From Acanthosepion pharaonis (lineage: Eukaryota > Mollusca > Cephalopoda > Sepiida > Sepiidae), in assembly GCA_903632075.3 (NCBI GenBank), contig CAHIKZ030000392.1:235001-299000 (forward strand): a DNA stretch of 64,000 bases, read 5' to 3'. Made by a program: the position numbers and the translations under genes. This document shows, piece after piece, positions 1 through 11,276 of this stretch. Numbering within the stretch: position 1 is the first letter of the stretch; the number at the start of each line of letters is the position of its first letter. The notes under the pieces are model-generated. The model was not told where the DNA came from and did not search any database. It saw only the letters and a list, made by a program, of their open reading frames with translations.

Positions 1-235
1 ACGTAATGAGGAAGATCTAATACTATACAAGGTCTTACCTGAAAATATTCAACTATTAGCAAAAAGAAAAAGGCCTGTTTGGGCAATAGTGCCTTAGTCC
101 TTTCCTAAGTATTCTCCTTGGGATCTTACATGCTTATCCCAACATCCATCTCATTTTACAAAATAATCCTCTTTTGGGATTGTTATCAGCTTCCTTACCA
201 TGTTCTTAAGCATTAATCTTGTTCATACTTTTGAA
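1..235. other. Unassigned AT-rich DNA
   Basis: I recognise no gene, RNA or repeat in this stretch. Confidence 0.5.
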
Positions 236-535
236 CAGAGGTAGCCAAACTGTAGCTCATAAAGCTATATGCAGTTGTTTGACCTTTAATATGTGGCTTG
301 TGGAAATATGTTGACTCAGCTCCTTTTTTCATCACATTTAATGTAAAAGATAAATAAGAAAAATCTCAAACTTTATAATTATTTACTGACTTTGAATTGA
401 TACCATGTTAGATTAAAACGCATGTTTAATGCTAATGTAACAAAAATGTGTAAATTTTGTTCATGTCTTGTGGCTCTAAAACATTTGAATTTTATCATAT
501 GTGGCTCTTAGATTAAACAAGTTTGGCTATCCTTG
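236..535. mobile_element. hAT-like miniature element (probable)
   Basis: The ends are imperfect inverted repeats: the left end reads CAGAGGTAGCCAAACTGTAG and the right end, on the other strand, reads CAAGGATAGCCAAACTTG. Inside each end is a run related to GTGGCTC, a layout seen in many non-autonomous hAT elements. The element is about 300 bp and has no transposase frame. The flanking 8 bases (cttttgaa and ttctagag) agree at only half of positions, so the target duplication is not convincing. The family call rests on the end motif. Confidence 0.5.
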
Positions 536-1404
536 TTCTAGAGTCTCTTTTTCAATGGTGATTCCAGCTTTGGTAAAAGCCAGAAGTTGTATGGAGCAAA
601 ATCTGAAAATGGGTGGCAGCTGGTATCTGACAGGCCTGTGTAATGAAATATTTTCCCCGGAAACCTTGCCTATAACATTATTGTGAATATAAAATCATAG
701 CACACACATTCACTCAATGCTATCTCATTGCCAACCCCACAGGAGAGCCTTCATACATGTGCAGTAAAATCCTTTCTGATTAGTTGCCAAATTACATTAA
801 AGCCACACAAACAATTCTCTAAATATTCAAAATGGCTGGAGGCTTTCCAGGCAGATCTTGTATAGATCCCATTTGTAGATTTATATTTAAGTTTACTAAT
901 CTTAGAATTTAAAAATATTTCTTGGGGAATACTCTTTTTTTTTTTTTTTTTTTTTTCCAAGAAAATCTGAAAAAAATCGCTGCAAAGTTTTGGTTGAAAA
1001 TTGCACATCTTAATATTAGTACCAAATTATTTGGGCATGTGTCCATCCCTAGAATGTGAGCATTTATTAATTTAAAGTATCATGGAGAAATAAACTCTTC
1101 TGCTATATGAAATTGAACAATATTTACTGGTGTGTGTGTGTGTGTGTTTTTAATTTGTAAAATCTTTATACAATATTCTCAATCTATGTATAAAATTCTG
1201 TGAATTCCATTAGTCCATCATACACTCTAAAATAGCCATAGATTGACTGGTCAAAACCAAATTTTGGGGAGAAGTGCAAACAGGTAAGTGGGGTACATAG
1301 TACAGTTAGTTTTTATGCACCTTAGAAAAACCATGAAGTAAGGTTTTTGTCAAAGTAAAGGATTTCATTAAGACGAATCAAAGTCAGCAGTAAATAAATC
1401 AATG
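536..1404. other. Unassigned DNA with T-tract and short (TG)n
   Basis: Holds a T-tract near 932-957 and a short TG run near 1131-1147. The minus-strand open frame at 751-1008 runs through the T-tract (poly-lysine) and is not a credible gene. Nothing else is recognised. Confidence 0.5.
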
Positions 1405-1834
1405 TTATTGGTGAGAAGAATTGTCTTGTCAAACACAGTGAACCAACTTCCTTAGCAGCTGACCTAGCAATGGATTCAATATAGTCTTTCCACTTTGTCA
1501 GCTGAGAATGTGCAATGAGTCACTCTCCTGAAAATTAGCATGGGCCATGCTGATAGAAGACAGAAAGGGGTCTCTCAAATAATTAATCAAGAGAAGTTAG
1601 TTTTGGATGTGTTAAAATTAACAAGCCATCCTTTGCTGCAGTCAACAACAGACTGAAGGTTGTTTTAGACATCAGCCACCGATTTGACCCTGTCGAACAG
1701 ATCACTTACTATTGAGATATGAGTAAATGGTTGTCATCAGCATAGATACCAAGTTTAGAGCTGATGTTATCGGGAAGGTCATTAATGAAAATCGAAAACA
1801 AAGTAGGACCAAGGATAGAGCCCTGGGACTTATG
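1405..1834 (-). pseudogene. LINE reverse transcriptase relic (CR1/Jockey-like)
   Basis: Broken copy of a non-LTR retrotransposon reverse transcriptase, read on the minus strand. From the 1834 end it encodes SQGSILGP followed by INDLPDNIS and then YADD (the catalytic motif, at 1733-1744), which are the motif B and motif C blocks of the polymerase palm. Further on, in other frames, are DCSKGWLVNFNTSKT and, at about 1410-1497, KWKDYIESIARSAAKEVGSL then QFFSP, typical of the thumb region of the same family. Stop codons and frame changes interrupt it, so it cannot make a working enzyme. A SINE fragment abuts its upstream side. Subfamily naming is tentative; the reverse transcriptase call is strong. 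Confidence 0.85.
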
Positions 1835-2025
1835 TGCAAATACTGTTGGGAAAAGTATGAATCCATTCTTCTCTCCCCAGCTATGGGTTAATTAGTATAA
1901 CTTGTATCACTAAACCATTATTATCTCCCTCCAAAAATTCTTAGAATCTAAAAATATTTTCTGGCTTTAAATAACTTGCAATGGATTGATAAGGCATAGA
2001 AGACAAATCAATCAATCAATGTTTT
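1828..2025 (+). repeat. tRNA-type SINE, 3' part (5S-tRNA family body)
   Basis: Matches by eye the body and tail of the SINE family seen complete at 33991-34378: a stretch ending in agctatgggttaattagta, then aaaatattttctggcttt, then a tail of repeated AATC units. The promoter head is missing, so it is 5'-truncated, as is usual for LINE-driven copies. It joins the LINE relic directly. Confidence 0.75.
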
Positions 2026-3218
2026 CTTTACCTGATACATGACCTTTTCAGAAATATTGATGTGACCTTTTAAAATAAGGTAAACAAGGAAAAGATTTGG
2101 TAGAAGGAGCCTGTAGAATAAGTACAAACAAGTGGTAATATGAAAAAGAGAGGATATAAATGGAAAAGTAGAGATAGTATCAAGACAGTAAACTAATTAT
2201 AAAAAAGGAAGTTGGAAAAATAAATGAATATAGCTGTAGACTCTGCTGTTTTGACCAAGATAATAAGTGGGATCAAAATAGCAGAGTTCTGCAGTTCATT
2301 GAGTCATTTTTGTATTCAAAATAAAACATTATAAATAAAAAAAAAAATAAAGTGTGCATCTGAATATCTTTATTCTAAATGTGAGGCACTTCTCCTCCAA
2401 TGCTATAAATTAAGAAAATATCTATATAAATCTATGTCAAAAGATGCTGAATAAACAGAATCTCAGATTTATCTATATTATATATTTTCTTTCAAGATAT
2501 TTTGGTCAAAATTATTTTCTTGTTCAAAATGGTAGGATCTGTGGCTATATTCATTTCTTTACTCTTTTTTTATTTTTTATTTTTATTTTTTTTTATAAGT
2601 GGTCTACTCTCTTTACACACTCTCTCTCTACTCTCCTCTTTTTCTCTCCCTCCCTCCCTCTCTCTTGTTGACATTACCAGATTGATTGGGATCATGATTA
2701 TGCTAATTAAATTTCCTTGTAACTACTAGTACTTTAGTAAAAAGAGATAAGACTAATGGAATGATAATTCAAGAGATCAGAAGGTTTACCAGAGTTCTTA
2801 AAGACAGAAAATACAGAAGAGGGTTTTGAACAAGTTGGAAAGCAAGAAGCAGCAAGGCATTTCAAACCACTCAGTGGCATTATCACTTTACTTGGGGAGT
2901 GAAATTATTTAAAAATAAATAATTTACTTTCTGATATATGTTGCAGGATAAAGCAATGGATAGAAAAATGATATTGGAAAACTGTTTTCTTGTGGTCCTT
3001 CATTGATAGAGAATCTAAATTAAATCTGACTGGATAAAGAAAAGGGAACACTATTTAGGCAGATCAGCCCAGAGAAAAAAACTGAATGTGACCAAACTAC
3101 ATTTAATTGGGGTATTAACTTATAATTTCAAAAAAATTGTTCCTTTTTAGAGTTTATCCATGTATCAATTTAATTTTAAAAATAAGAATTTTCTCTAGGT
3201 CAACACAAAGAATAAAAA

Positions 3219-3254
<36 letters not shown>

Positions 3255-3470
3255 CTATATCAATTTTGCCTTGTCCCAGTAGATGTATGAGTTTCAGTTA
3301 TTTGCATCCACAGCATTTTTTTCTTTTGTTTACCCCTAAAATTTGCCTTTTGAAGGCTTACCATTGTTCAATGCAATAACATGGTGACACAACAGATATA
3401 GTCATTAAAAAAAAACAAATATGTATATATAGCTGTATATAGGCCATGGTCAATTTGTCAGGGAAGTAAC
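2026..3470. other. Unassigned AT-rich DNA
   Basis: Contains a pyrimidine-rich run at about 2565-2665 (T runs then CT/CCCT repeats) and a long T-tract at about 3222-3251. Open frames here are phenylalanine/serine low-complexity readings of those tracts. No gene recognised. Confidence 0.5.
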
Positions 3471-3615
3471 TTCTAGTTATGGGTTAATTAGTAGAACTTT
3501 TATCAGTAAATTATTAGCGCCAAAAATTCTTACAATCCATAAACATTTTCTGGCCTATATTTAAAAAACAAAAAAGGCTGAGTTGTAAAAATAAATAAAT
3601 AAATAAATCAATCAA
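3471..3615 (+). repeat. SINE 3' fragment (5S-tRNA family body)
   Basis: Begins at ctagttatgggttaattagt, continues through acattttctggcct, and ends in AAAT and CAAT repeat units. It is the 3' half only of the SINE family with copies at 1828 and 33991. Confidence 0.7.
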
Positions 3616-3868
3616 TGAATATATGTATAATGTAAATGCATTGCTAATGATTTTACATTAGAAAGGCATTAAAAATTACTTACAGTAATGAAATAGCCTG
3701 TAAGATTCGCTCACTAACCATATTAGTATGCTAGATACTCAGCTAACATCATTATAATTAGTTGGTTTTAATACAGGATATTTTGCATACAGACATGCAA
3801 AAAAACAAAACACCATTGAGTACATAAAGTGCTATAATTCAAAGTCTGGTAAGACAAATGTGAGCAAG

Positions 3869-3869
<1 letters not shown>

Positions 3870-3911
<42 letters not shown>
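3870..3911. repeat. (TA)n microsatellite
   Basis: Uninterrupted TA dinucleotide run followed by ATT units. Confidence 0.95.
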
Positions 3912-3916
<5 letters not shown>

Positions 3917-4373
3917 ATTATTATAAAACTCTCAAGAGTGCTGTTATTGAGTCTTATCAAAATAGGAATCCCCACTCCAGCTTCTTTCCAATCTCACCTT
4001 TCCTGAAAGAATTACTACTTTTACAAGCCAATATTCACGGCCACAAAATGTTAAAAAATCAAAAGGAAATGGTAAAATCCCTTACCTCATGTTTTTGAAG
4101 ATGTACAGCAGATACATCTATCCCAAACCATAACAATCTGATCACAATTTAAACAATATTCATTTATTTAAAAAATAATGTATTTCTTGAATATTACTCA
4201 CTTTTGTGTCACTAGACTTTATCAGGTGACTGAATGTTCTCAAATTTAAAAGCCATGATAAAACAATATCCTTGCTCTTGTATATAAACACATGCAACAA
4301 AATAATCCTTACATTTTTCTTGATAAAGTCCCTCAAAGGATGATACGTGTTGGTAAGAATATTTTTCCCTTGT

Positions 4374-4376
<3 letters not shown>
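3912..4376. other. Unassigned DNA between two (TA)n tracts
   Basis: Lies between two TA runs like the cassettes described elsewhere, but I see no matching copy or inverted ends, so I assign nothing. Confidence 0.4.

Positions 4377-4409
<33 letters not shown>
4377..4409. repeat. (TA)n microsatellite, left border of cassette
   Basis: TA run directly preceding the CpG-rich cassette at 4410-5119. Confidence 0.95.
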
Positions 4410-4415
<6 letters not shown>

Positions 4416-5117
4416 ATTTTTTGTTTAAAGATATGATTCCTTCGCTACATAAGAGTTCTCGCGTTTCAAAAACGGGAGCCGAAATCATCCAAATAATTAT
4501 TAAAATTAAGTTGGATTGTGGTGTTTAGTCCCGTTTCATCTTCAAGCGAAATTTTAGGAATAAGCTATCTCTCGGTTTACGTGTATTTTTAGGCACGGTC
4601 CGTTACAGAATTCGTTATTGTGGGAGTGGCTAGACTATTTTCCTTCGTTAGATGGTCAGATTGTTAATTCTTATCAATAGATTCTTCATCTTCTGAGAGG
4701 TTTTGCTAAGGTCGGGTAGGGTATCTATTTCAAGGTTAATGTTTGCGGTCACCCTATAGTTAGTTCCCAGTGAGGGATATTTTTATGGCACGCCTATAAT
4801 TGTTATGTGTCTGGGGAATTGTCTTTTATTATTGTCCATCTGATTATCTATTTATTTATTTTTTTATTCAAGTGGGTGTTTTATATACAGATCGCGTTGC
4901 ACTGAATTTCAATTTGTTTTTTTGTTTTTTGACGGCTACAAAAAGGGTTTTTCCTATTTAATGGTTTGGCTAAGCTTTTAAGAATTTTACTTAGCTATGG
5001 GATTTTTTTTTTTTTTATATGATAATTATTTAATGCGAAAGTTTGTTGATGTCTGCAAAAAACCATTAACTCCTGCCTATGGTTTAATAATTTCCCTGTA
5101 GGCATAAAGGGCATGGG

Positions 5118-5119
<2 letters not shown>
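4410..5119. mobile_element. CpG-rich cassette bounded by (TA)n, family unknown
   Basis: About 710 bp set exactly between two (TA)n tracts. It carries roughly twenty CpG dinucleotides (for example in tctcgcgtttc, cgggagccg, gcacggtccg, gatcgcgttg), far denser than the surrounding sequence. There is no long open frame on either strand and I recognise no motif. The contrast suggests a recent, non-coding insertion that has not yet lost CpG by mutation. A transposon identity is inferred from composition and boundaries only. Confidence 0.45.

Positions 5120-5159
<40 letters not shown>
5120..5159. repeat. (TA)n microsatellite, right border of cassette
   Basis: TA run directly following the CpG-rich cassette. 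Confidence 0.95.
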
Positions 5160-5162
<3 letters not shown>

Positions 5163-5282
5163 CAATGTCCCTTCAGGATATAGCCAATCATGGATCACCA
5201 CAGACTCCTTTTCTTTACTATCTGGAAGGATGTACAGGAAGAGTAATGGATAGAAGCTCATAATTAAAAATTGAAGAGTCAA

Positions 5283-5530
5283 GTTTGAATTCCAGTCGGG
5301 TTCATTACCTTCACTTACATGCAAATACGCTTGGGAAAGGTATAGATATATCTCCTTCTCCAAGCTATGGATTAAATAGTAGGACTAAAAAAAATCATTG
5401 TTATTCTCAAAAAATTAATGCAATATTCATTTACAAACAAAAAAAAAAGTTATCCTTAGAATTCAAAATATATATTTTAGCTTTAAATAACCTAAAAAGT
5501 GTTAAGCTGTAAAAAAAACAAATTAAACAA
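5283..5530 (+). repeat. tRNA-derived SINE, truncated at the B box
   Basis: Starts at agtttgaattccagtcggg, which is the B-box end of the tRNA-like head, then runs through the family body (cttgggaaaggtatag, ccaagctatggattaaatag) and a degenerate 3' tail. The A box is absent. Confidence 0.75.
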
Positions 5531-5735
5531 ATTAAATTATCTGGGAATTGCCAGGTATTCTTGGAAAAGACAGTGGAGTAGTTTCCTATTGCCTTCTCTA
5601 GAGATTTGAATTCATAATTTTCCTTCTCTTAGACTGGTTGCCAGCCAAAGCTAGAGTGTGCAGTTATCAAACCTATAACTCGAGGTGGGAGATGAGTCAA
5701 ATCATGCATTTTGCAAGGGCATTTATATAAAAAAT
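5531..5735 (-). repeat. tRNA-derived SINE fragment (second body type)
   Basis: Read on the minus strand it has the body seen at 22430-22570: a segment like tggctggcaaccagtctaag, then ggcaataggaaactactcca, then tccaagaatacctggcaatt. It lacks the promoter head. Confidence 0.65.
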
Positions 5736-6979
5736 AAATACAACAGTTCAGAATCTTGTATATGCCGGGTTCAAATATAGTTGGTGCTAAAATATAACGA
5801 TAATGGTTTCATTTTTCTTTTTCTCCTCTTATCAGAATGTGCTATGATTTGAGTGAATAAAAGTTCTGATGCGTTTATTTATTAAATCCTCCTTTTGATA
5901 TCCTGAATTGCCTGGACTGAATATTTTGTGTATTCCTCATTTCTCAGTTACTGTTTACAATGCCCAGTTTTCAAATGAAATAAAGTTTAAATCTCTATTG
6001 ATTCTATTTTCACTGGTTGTGCATAGATGACACATTATAAAAACACTAGATAAGTTATCTCTTTAAATTCCATTGTATAGCTTCTAAAATTAGTGTCTGC
6101 ATTTGTTACTTTCTAAAAAAAAAAAAAATGTTTGTTCAAAGATAGTGTTTAGTGTCTTTTTCTTATCGAGAGAGGGGATTGAATTTTGAGAATGTCAATT
6201 TATCCAATAAAGTAGGTACAACCAGCTTGTCTTTTTATAAAAAGCCATGTTTTTTTTTTATTTTTTTTTATTATCTCTTGTTTTGATTCTTCAATAGCAA
6301 ATTCTAGAAACATAAAACTTTTTAATGTGTGCTAATAGGCTGTGTGTTTGTTAGTATGTTTGTACTTCAAACATACTCTTGATCTTCAAGCCGGCTCTTG
6401 GGTTAAGGTTAGCTTTGATTTTAGTTTCTTTTTAATCATTTTGCCCTTAGCAAGCCACTAAAGCCACCAAGAATCAAGGGACTATTGAGTGTGAGAGAAT
6501 CCGAGAAAAGGGAAACCTAATTAAAGAGAGAGCAATAAAAGAGCAGGAATTAAGAAGACAAAAAATAACAGATTGACATTGCATTTAAATTTATGAGGAT
6601 CAGACTTGAATGAAAGCCATAACCAAGAAGTGCAAGAGAAACTGTTAGCATAGAACTTATGATTACATCTAGCCATTTCAACTATAAAATGATGAGACTG
6701 TTGCCACTCTAGTAGTACACTAAAATTCATAAAGTCTATGTACCAAAGAGAAAAGCTTGTCTGAACAATTATCATGAAAATATTTATAGAAAAAGCACAG
6801 GGAAGCTATGTTATGGCAGTGGGGAAAGAGACTGAAGCTGAGATGCCAGTTCAAGAACAATAACGTAGATTGTATTTTATCAAGAATCTCTAAATACATA
6901 GCAGAAGTACCAGATCATATGTAGCAGCAATATTCAATATATGGTTGAATGGTAGACTTATATATGTAAGATAGATTCT
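5736..6979. other. Unassigned DNA with one short shared repeat
   Basis: At about 6480-6620 there is a stretch containing gattgacattgcatttaaat that also occurs near 49408-49428, so it is probably part of an unnamed dispersed repeat. T- and A-tracts occur at about 6115-6129 and 6248-6270. No gene is recognised. Confidence 0.45.
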
Positions 6980-7168
6980 GGTGAGAAAAATTGTCTAGTA
7001 CGACACAGTGAACCAACATTCATAGCAACAGACCTAGTAGTTGATTCAATATAATCTTTCTACTTCATGTCGGTGGAAAAACCTTAGCCTGAGAAGTTGC
7101 ATGGTGTCGTTCTCCTGGAGGTTAGCTTCAACCATATTGATGGAAAGCAGAACAAGTCCTCTAAGATG
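6980..7168 (-). pseudogene. LINE reverse transcriptase thumb-region relic
   Basis: Second copy of the same protein region as the relic at 1405-1834. On the minus strand it reads GFSTDMK, a stop, then KDYIESTTRSVAMNVGSL and RTRQFFS. It is a short decayed fragment with a stop and frame loss at the upstream side. Confidence 0.75.
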
Positions 7169-7939
7169 ATTATTTTGTTATATTTGTCAAATATAGCAAA
7201 AATATTTTGTATTAATAAATATAACAAAATATCAATGTTTTTTTTTTTTTTGTCTAACAAATTATATATAGAAAAGTTAAATATAGTTAACTAATGAACT
7301 TCAACCCATAACAAAACTAAGCTAACTTAGCCTAACAAATACAAACACAAAATTTAGTTTGCTAGAAAAATAATAATTCTGAAATTTTTCAAACAACTGG
7401 TTATTTAGAGAAAATTTTGCAAACTTAATTAATACTCTTTTAAAATTAACAACCTTCTCAGTAGGCTAAGCATATAAATGAGTATCATATGGAAGTGTTT
7501 AATTAGGAAAGGACAGACCTTAAGTTTAAATCTTTTAAATTCCACAAACTGGTTGTTCTACAATTGATCCATGGATAAAAATGTGCATATTGTTAGCTGG
7601 TGGTTGTTAGGTCAATCTCTGGTTCAAGCAATGAATATGATCTGGTTCAGTGTGAAAAAGAAAAGTAGCATCACAAGGATAAATTAACTAAGAAGAACTG
7701 ATACAAGTTCTTCCTTATCATAGGCACTGGATTAAAAATGATTTACCATCTCTGGAATAAATAGATTAAGGTTCAAATTTCTCAGAAGATAATCAAATAA
7801 GTCAGGTGTCAGAAGAAGGCCAGAGAAGACAACATTATAACAACTAAGATGTGGACATAAGTTCAAATAGATTAATCGAGAACAGTCTTTCTGTCTGAAT
7901 TTCTGGGATGAGGAGTTATTATTTACACTATTAATATTT
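7169..7939. other. Unassigned AT-rich DNA
   Basis: The open frame at 7097-7294 overlaps the LINE relic in antisense and then runs into a T-tract; it is not a gene. Nothing else recognised. Confidence 0.5.
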
Positions 7940-8285
7940 GGACTATTGTCCTCATCTTTGTTGTTGCTATCACAACATTTTGGCCTTCCTCAGGTGTATA
8001 TTGATCTGTGTAACTGAACTCTTTATTTAATCTATGGGGACAGTCTGTTCCACTGTCCATGTCTACGGATATCATCTAGTTCTTATTTATGGAACTACTC
8101 GGTTATTTCTCGTTCATTTCCACTGAGTCCAAGTACACACTGCCAGACCCAGGGATTGAACTCACAACTACTATGTCGCCAAATTCATGAAACAACGCTT
8201 TAATCTACTAGGCTAACCAGATCAATATACACCTGAGGGCATACCAGCTGAAACATAACAACAACAAAGATGAGGAAAATAGTCT
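7940..8285 (-). mobile_element. tRNA-like element with ~67-bp inverted ends
   Basis: The left end (7940-8007) and right end (8219-8285) are inverted copies of each other: ggactattgtcctcatcttt opposite agactattttcctcatcttt, continuing to cctcaggtgtatattgatct on both. Between them, on the minus strand, is a B-box-like run gtgagttcaatccctgg and an upstream segment that could be a decayed A box, so the core resembles a tRNA-derived SINE. Partial copies lie at 17660-17960 and 62842-62905. Inverted ends are not usual for a SINE, so the copy may be a SINE pair or a foldback element. Confidence 0.6.
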
Positions 8286-9095
8286 GTTATAATTTATGCT
8301 GTTTATATTCAGTCTTGTTTGTATTATTATCATTATTATCTGTTGTATTAAAAGTGGATGTGACAAAGATAAAACTCCTTTCATTTGTTAATAATAATCC
8401 TGAAAGCTCATCTGGGTCACCTTAATAGTTATAGACTGTGTTCTTCATCAACATGGGAATGTAGTGTGTTCCAATGCTAAGTCCTCTACATTATTTCTTT
8501 TCTTTAGCCTCTTCTCAAAATGTAGTCTTTTTTTTTTTTTTTTTTATTTAGCTTTATTTTCTGTAGTAATGTTTGTTTTAGCCAAGAAGGCTTCAGATTT
8601 CTTAATTCGTTGGTTTGACTGGCAAATCAAGCATTTATTATAAGATCAAAAGATTAGAAAATAAAGATGATGTAAAAACAGTTGTTCGCTTCGTTTGATT
8701 GACGGCAACTTTAATTAACTTTTATTGAAGCTAGCAAACTTCAGAGTTGAGCAAATCAGATCCAGTCACCTGATGGTGTATTGAAGCAACTTTTCTGACT
8801 TGCCAACATTGTATTTTACTTATTAGGAAGTATATTTGGGACGGGTGGGCTTCTTTAACCAATTTATTTTCAAAAGTTTTTCTGAATTTCAAATTAAGAA
8901 ATAAAAATAATAAATTTTTTTGTTAGTTTTTGTCTTAAAGGAAAAAAACAACAACACATTTCATATAACTTGTTTTTATTTACTTACAGATATCTTTACT
9001 TATATCACTAAGTGCAGTAGGGATAGTGATCATGTGCAAGTGATTTTTGCAAAAATAATCCTTTGATTAGTTAAATTAAGTTTTTTTGTTTTGTT

Positions 9096-9099
<4 letters not shown>
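8286..9099. other. Unassigned AT-rich DNA
   Basis: Includes a T-tract at about 8528-8547. No gene or repeat recognised. Confidence 0.5.

Positions 9100-9172
<73 letters not shown>
9100..9172. repeat. (TA)n microsatellite
   Basis: Long TA run bordering the foldback element to its right. The open frame reading YIYIYI across it is an artefact. Confidence 0.95.
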
Positions 9173-9176
<4 letters not shown>

Positions 9177-9189
9177 CATTAAAACAATA

Positions 9190-10072
9190 TTGGGGAATTG
9201 ATAAAGTGGGAAAAGTTTACTTGTTTGCGTTTTGTCCTTCAGGACTTCATCAGACTAAATTTATGTTTGTATGACTACATATGCACACAAATGTGTGGTG
9301 CTGGGGATTTTAGAATTTTTAAAATATTTGTTTTCATATCTAACTGAATTCATTTAAAGTCTTTTTCTTTCCATCACTTTTGTAAGTAGGTATTCCACAC
9401 TGTTATAATAAAAGATCTGTCAGGAATGGTGAAATGTTGTAAGAGCCAGGGAACAAATTTGCTGTAGATGATCTTGTGATCAAGGCACTCTCTAGACATT
9501 TACATTGTAGTGAATTGTTTTCTCCTTTGATCAAAGTAGCATTTTTTTTTTTTTTTTGTCAAAAATGTGGCCTGTCTCATTATGGTGGGCAACAAAGATA
9601 TTAGGCCTTTGTAATCATGATGAGGAAAAAAATGTTCAAAATTAGAATTTTCTGACAAGCCTGTCTTTTCTCAATGAGAAATAGAATGAAGTTGGACTTT
9701 TTTGGAGAACATTTTCTTTTTTTTTTCCCCAAATGTTATATTACTGATGAAATCTAATAGTTTTGGCTTAGTTGTTTCCCAGTTATCGTTGCGGAGTTTG
9801 TAGATTGCTTTTTGTGGAACTGGAAACTTTTCATTGAATATGCCTAAATTCCTATTGAAAAGCCTAGAATGTGTGAATTTATTTTAAAAACATATTTTAA
9901 TATTGCTATTTCTCTACTATTATATAAAAATTTAAAATTGAGAATTCCAAGCATCTCTTGTTTGTGAGCATCTGTGGTTGCACCAATGTAAACAAATTCA
10001 GCTCGATAAAGTCGTAAAGGACAAAATGCATCACACAAACTTTTTTCCACTTTGTCATACATATTTCTCCTC
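9190..10072. mobile_element. Foldback-type element with ~125-bp inverted ends
   Basis: The segment at about 9195-9320 (with gataaagtgggaaaagttta, then gcgttttgtccttcaggact) is matched in inverted orientation by about 9945-10072, whose reverse complement carries gacaaagtggaaaaaagttt and gcattttgtcctttacgact. The arms agree at very roughly two thirds of positions by eye. The ~620-bp interior carries no recognisable protein. (TA)n tracts lie just outside both ends. Confidence 0.6.
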
Positions 10073-10076
10073 TCTG

Positions 10077-10129
<53 letters not shown>
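10071..10129. repeat. (CT)n then (TA)n microsatellite
   Basis: CT run at about 10071-10092 followed by a TA run to 10129. Confidence 0.95.
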
Positions 10130-10131
<2 letters not shown>

Positions 10132-10797
10132 ACTAGCAGTAGAGCCCGGCTTTGCCCGGGGATGTAACAGTAAGAGATAGATCAAGTATCGACCATCATA
10201 AAGACTGAAAAATAAAATTGACAACGATTACTGTTTAAGGTTGACGGACACACATGTCTTAATTAGTTTTTTTTTTTTTTTTTTTATGAATTGGTCAAAC
10301 CCAAACAAAAATATTGTTTTCAATCGTTATGAGTCTATCGATTGAATAGAATTTTGTTATAAACAATTGTCTTGTAAATGGAATTTTTAAAGCATTCTGA
10401 ATGTAAAAATAAAGAAAAAAGTGTGCAAGACAATAAGAAACACTGCTTGCCAAAAGAAAAGTGAAGTTTTGTTGGAATCGGTTGAAAAATGTATTAAATC
10501 TGATCCCATATATAAACGAACACACACACAAACAACCTGGGTTTTATAATAAGTATAACTTGATATGAGTTGTCCCCCTTTCATTCTGGCGACAGAATCA
10601 TGTTTTATCATGTTTTCAAATTGATTTTGTCCAAAAACAATTGTGTTTTTCCAATTTTTGGCGCTGTCAGAACCACCGCAAGGCAATTTTATGCAGTCCT
10701 GTGAAGTTTTGTTGAAATCGGTTGAAAAATGTAGGAAATCCGATCCAATATATAAATGTACAGACACACACAATCTGCATTTTATAATAAGTAAGAG
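10132..10797 (+). mobile_element. Non-autonomous element with doubled 3' module
   Basis: Starts at ctagcagtagagcccggctt next to a (TA)n tract and ends at ttttataataagtaagagat next to another. A module of about 98 bp occurs twice, at about 10460-10557 and 10700-10797: gtgaagttttgttggaatcg and gtgaagttttgttgaaatcg, then ggttgaaaaatgta, then an ACACAC run, then ttttataataagta. A related start (actagcaggactacccagca) occurs at 58151. Elements with this general layout are widespread in invertebrate genomes; I cannot name its class. Confidence 0.6.
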
Positions 10798-11069
10798 ATA
10801 TATATATATATATTATGATGATAATAATAGTCTTATAAATGTAAGTAATTATACTCATCTGGAAAAACCTTAGGTGTTTTGGGTTGTAAATGAAAAAACC
10901 AATACACAAGGAAAAGTAAGGAATAAAAAAGAAAGAACTAAGAACATGTAATTCAGGCGAAAACAATCGACCAGAATCCAAGCTTAGTCCAAAGAAAAAA
11001 AAACCTCTGACACGAGTAAAGTAAAAATAACTAAGCAAAGTGCTCAATGCACTAAGTAGAGCAAATCTA
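10798..11069. other. Unassigned DNA
   Basis: A short TA run at about 10798-10813, then sequence I do not recognise. Confidence 0.45.
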
Positions 11070-11171
11070 ACTACGAAACTAAACAGCCAGGCAAACTTAC
11101 ATAGGTTTCACCTACGCGGATCTGCATAGGTGAAACCTAGGTAGGTTTGCCTGGCTCTTTAGGTTCGTAGT
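11070..11171. mobile_element. 102-bp hairpin (MITE-like) with TA duplication
   Basis: Left arm 11070-11117 and right arm 11124-11171 are reverse complements with about five mismatches (agccaggcaaacttacatag against agccaggcaaacctacctag), around the loop ggatct. TA dinucleotides sit at 11068-11069 and 11172-11173, as expected if it inserted in the manner of Tc1/mariner-related miniature elements. A transcript of either strand would fold into a nearly complete stem, so a small-RNA hairpin is the alternative. I see no second copy in the window. Confidence 0.65.
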
Positions 11172-11276
11172 TATATAGGATGCAAAAGATGTATGGCTTA
11201 CTTTGTTTATTAAAGCCTTCATCAAGGTGCTTCTTTAGTTCTGTTCCTTTTATTACAATTTAATAAACAGTGTATT

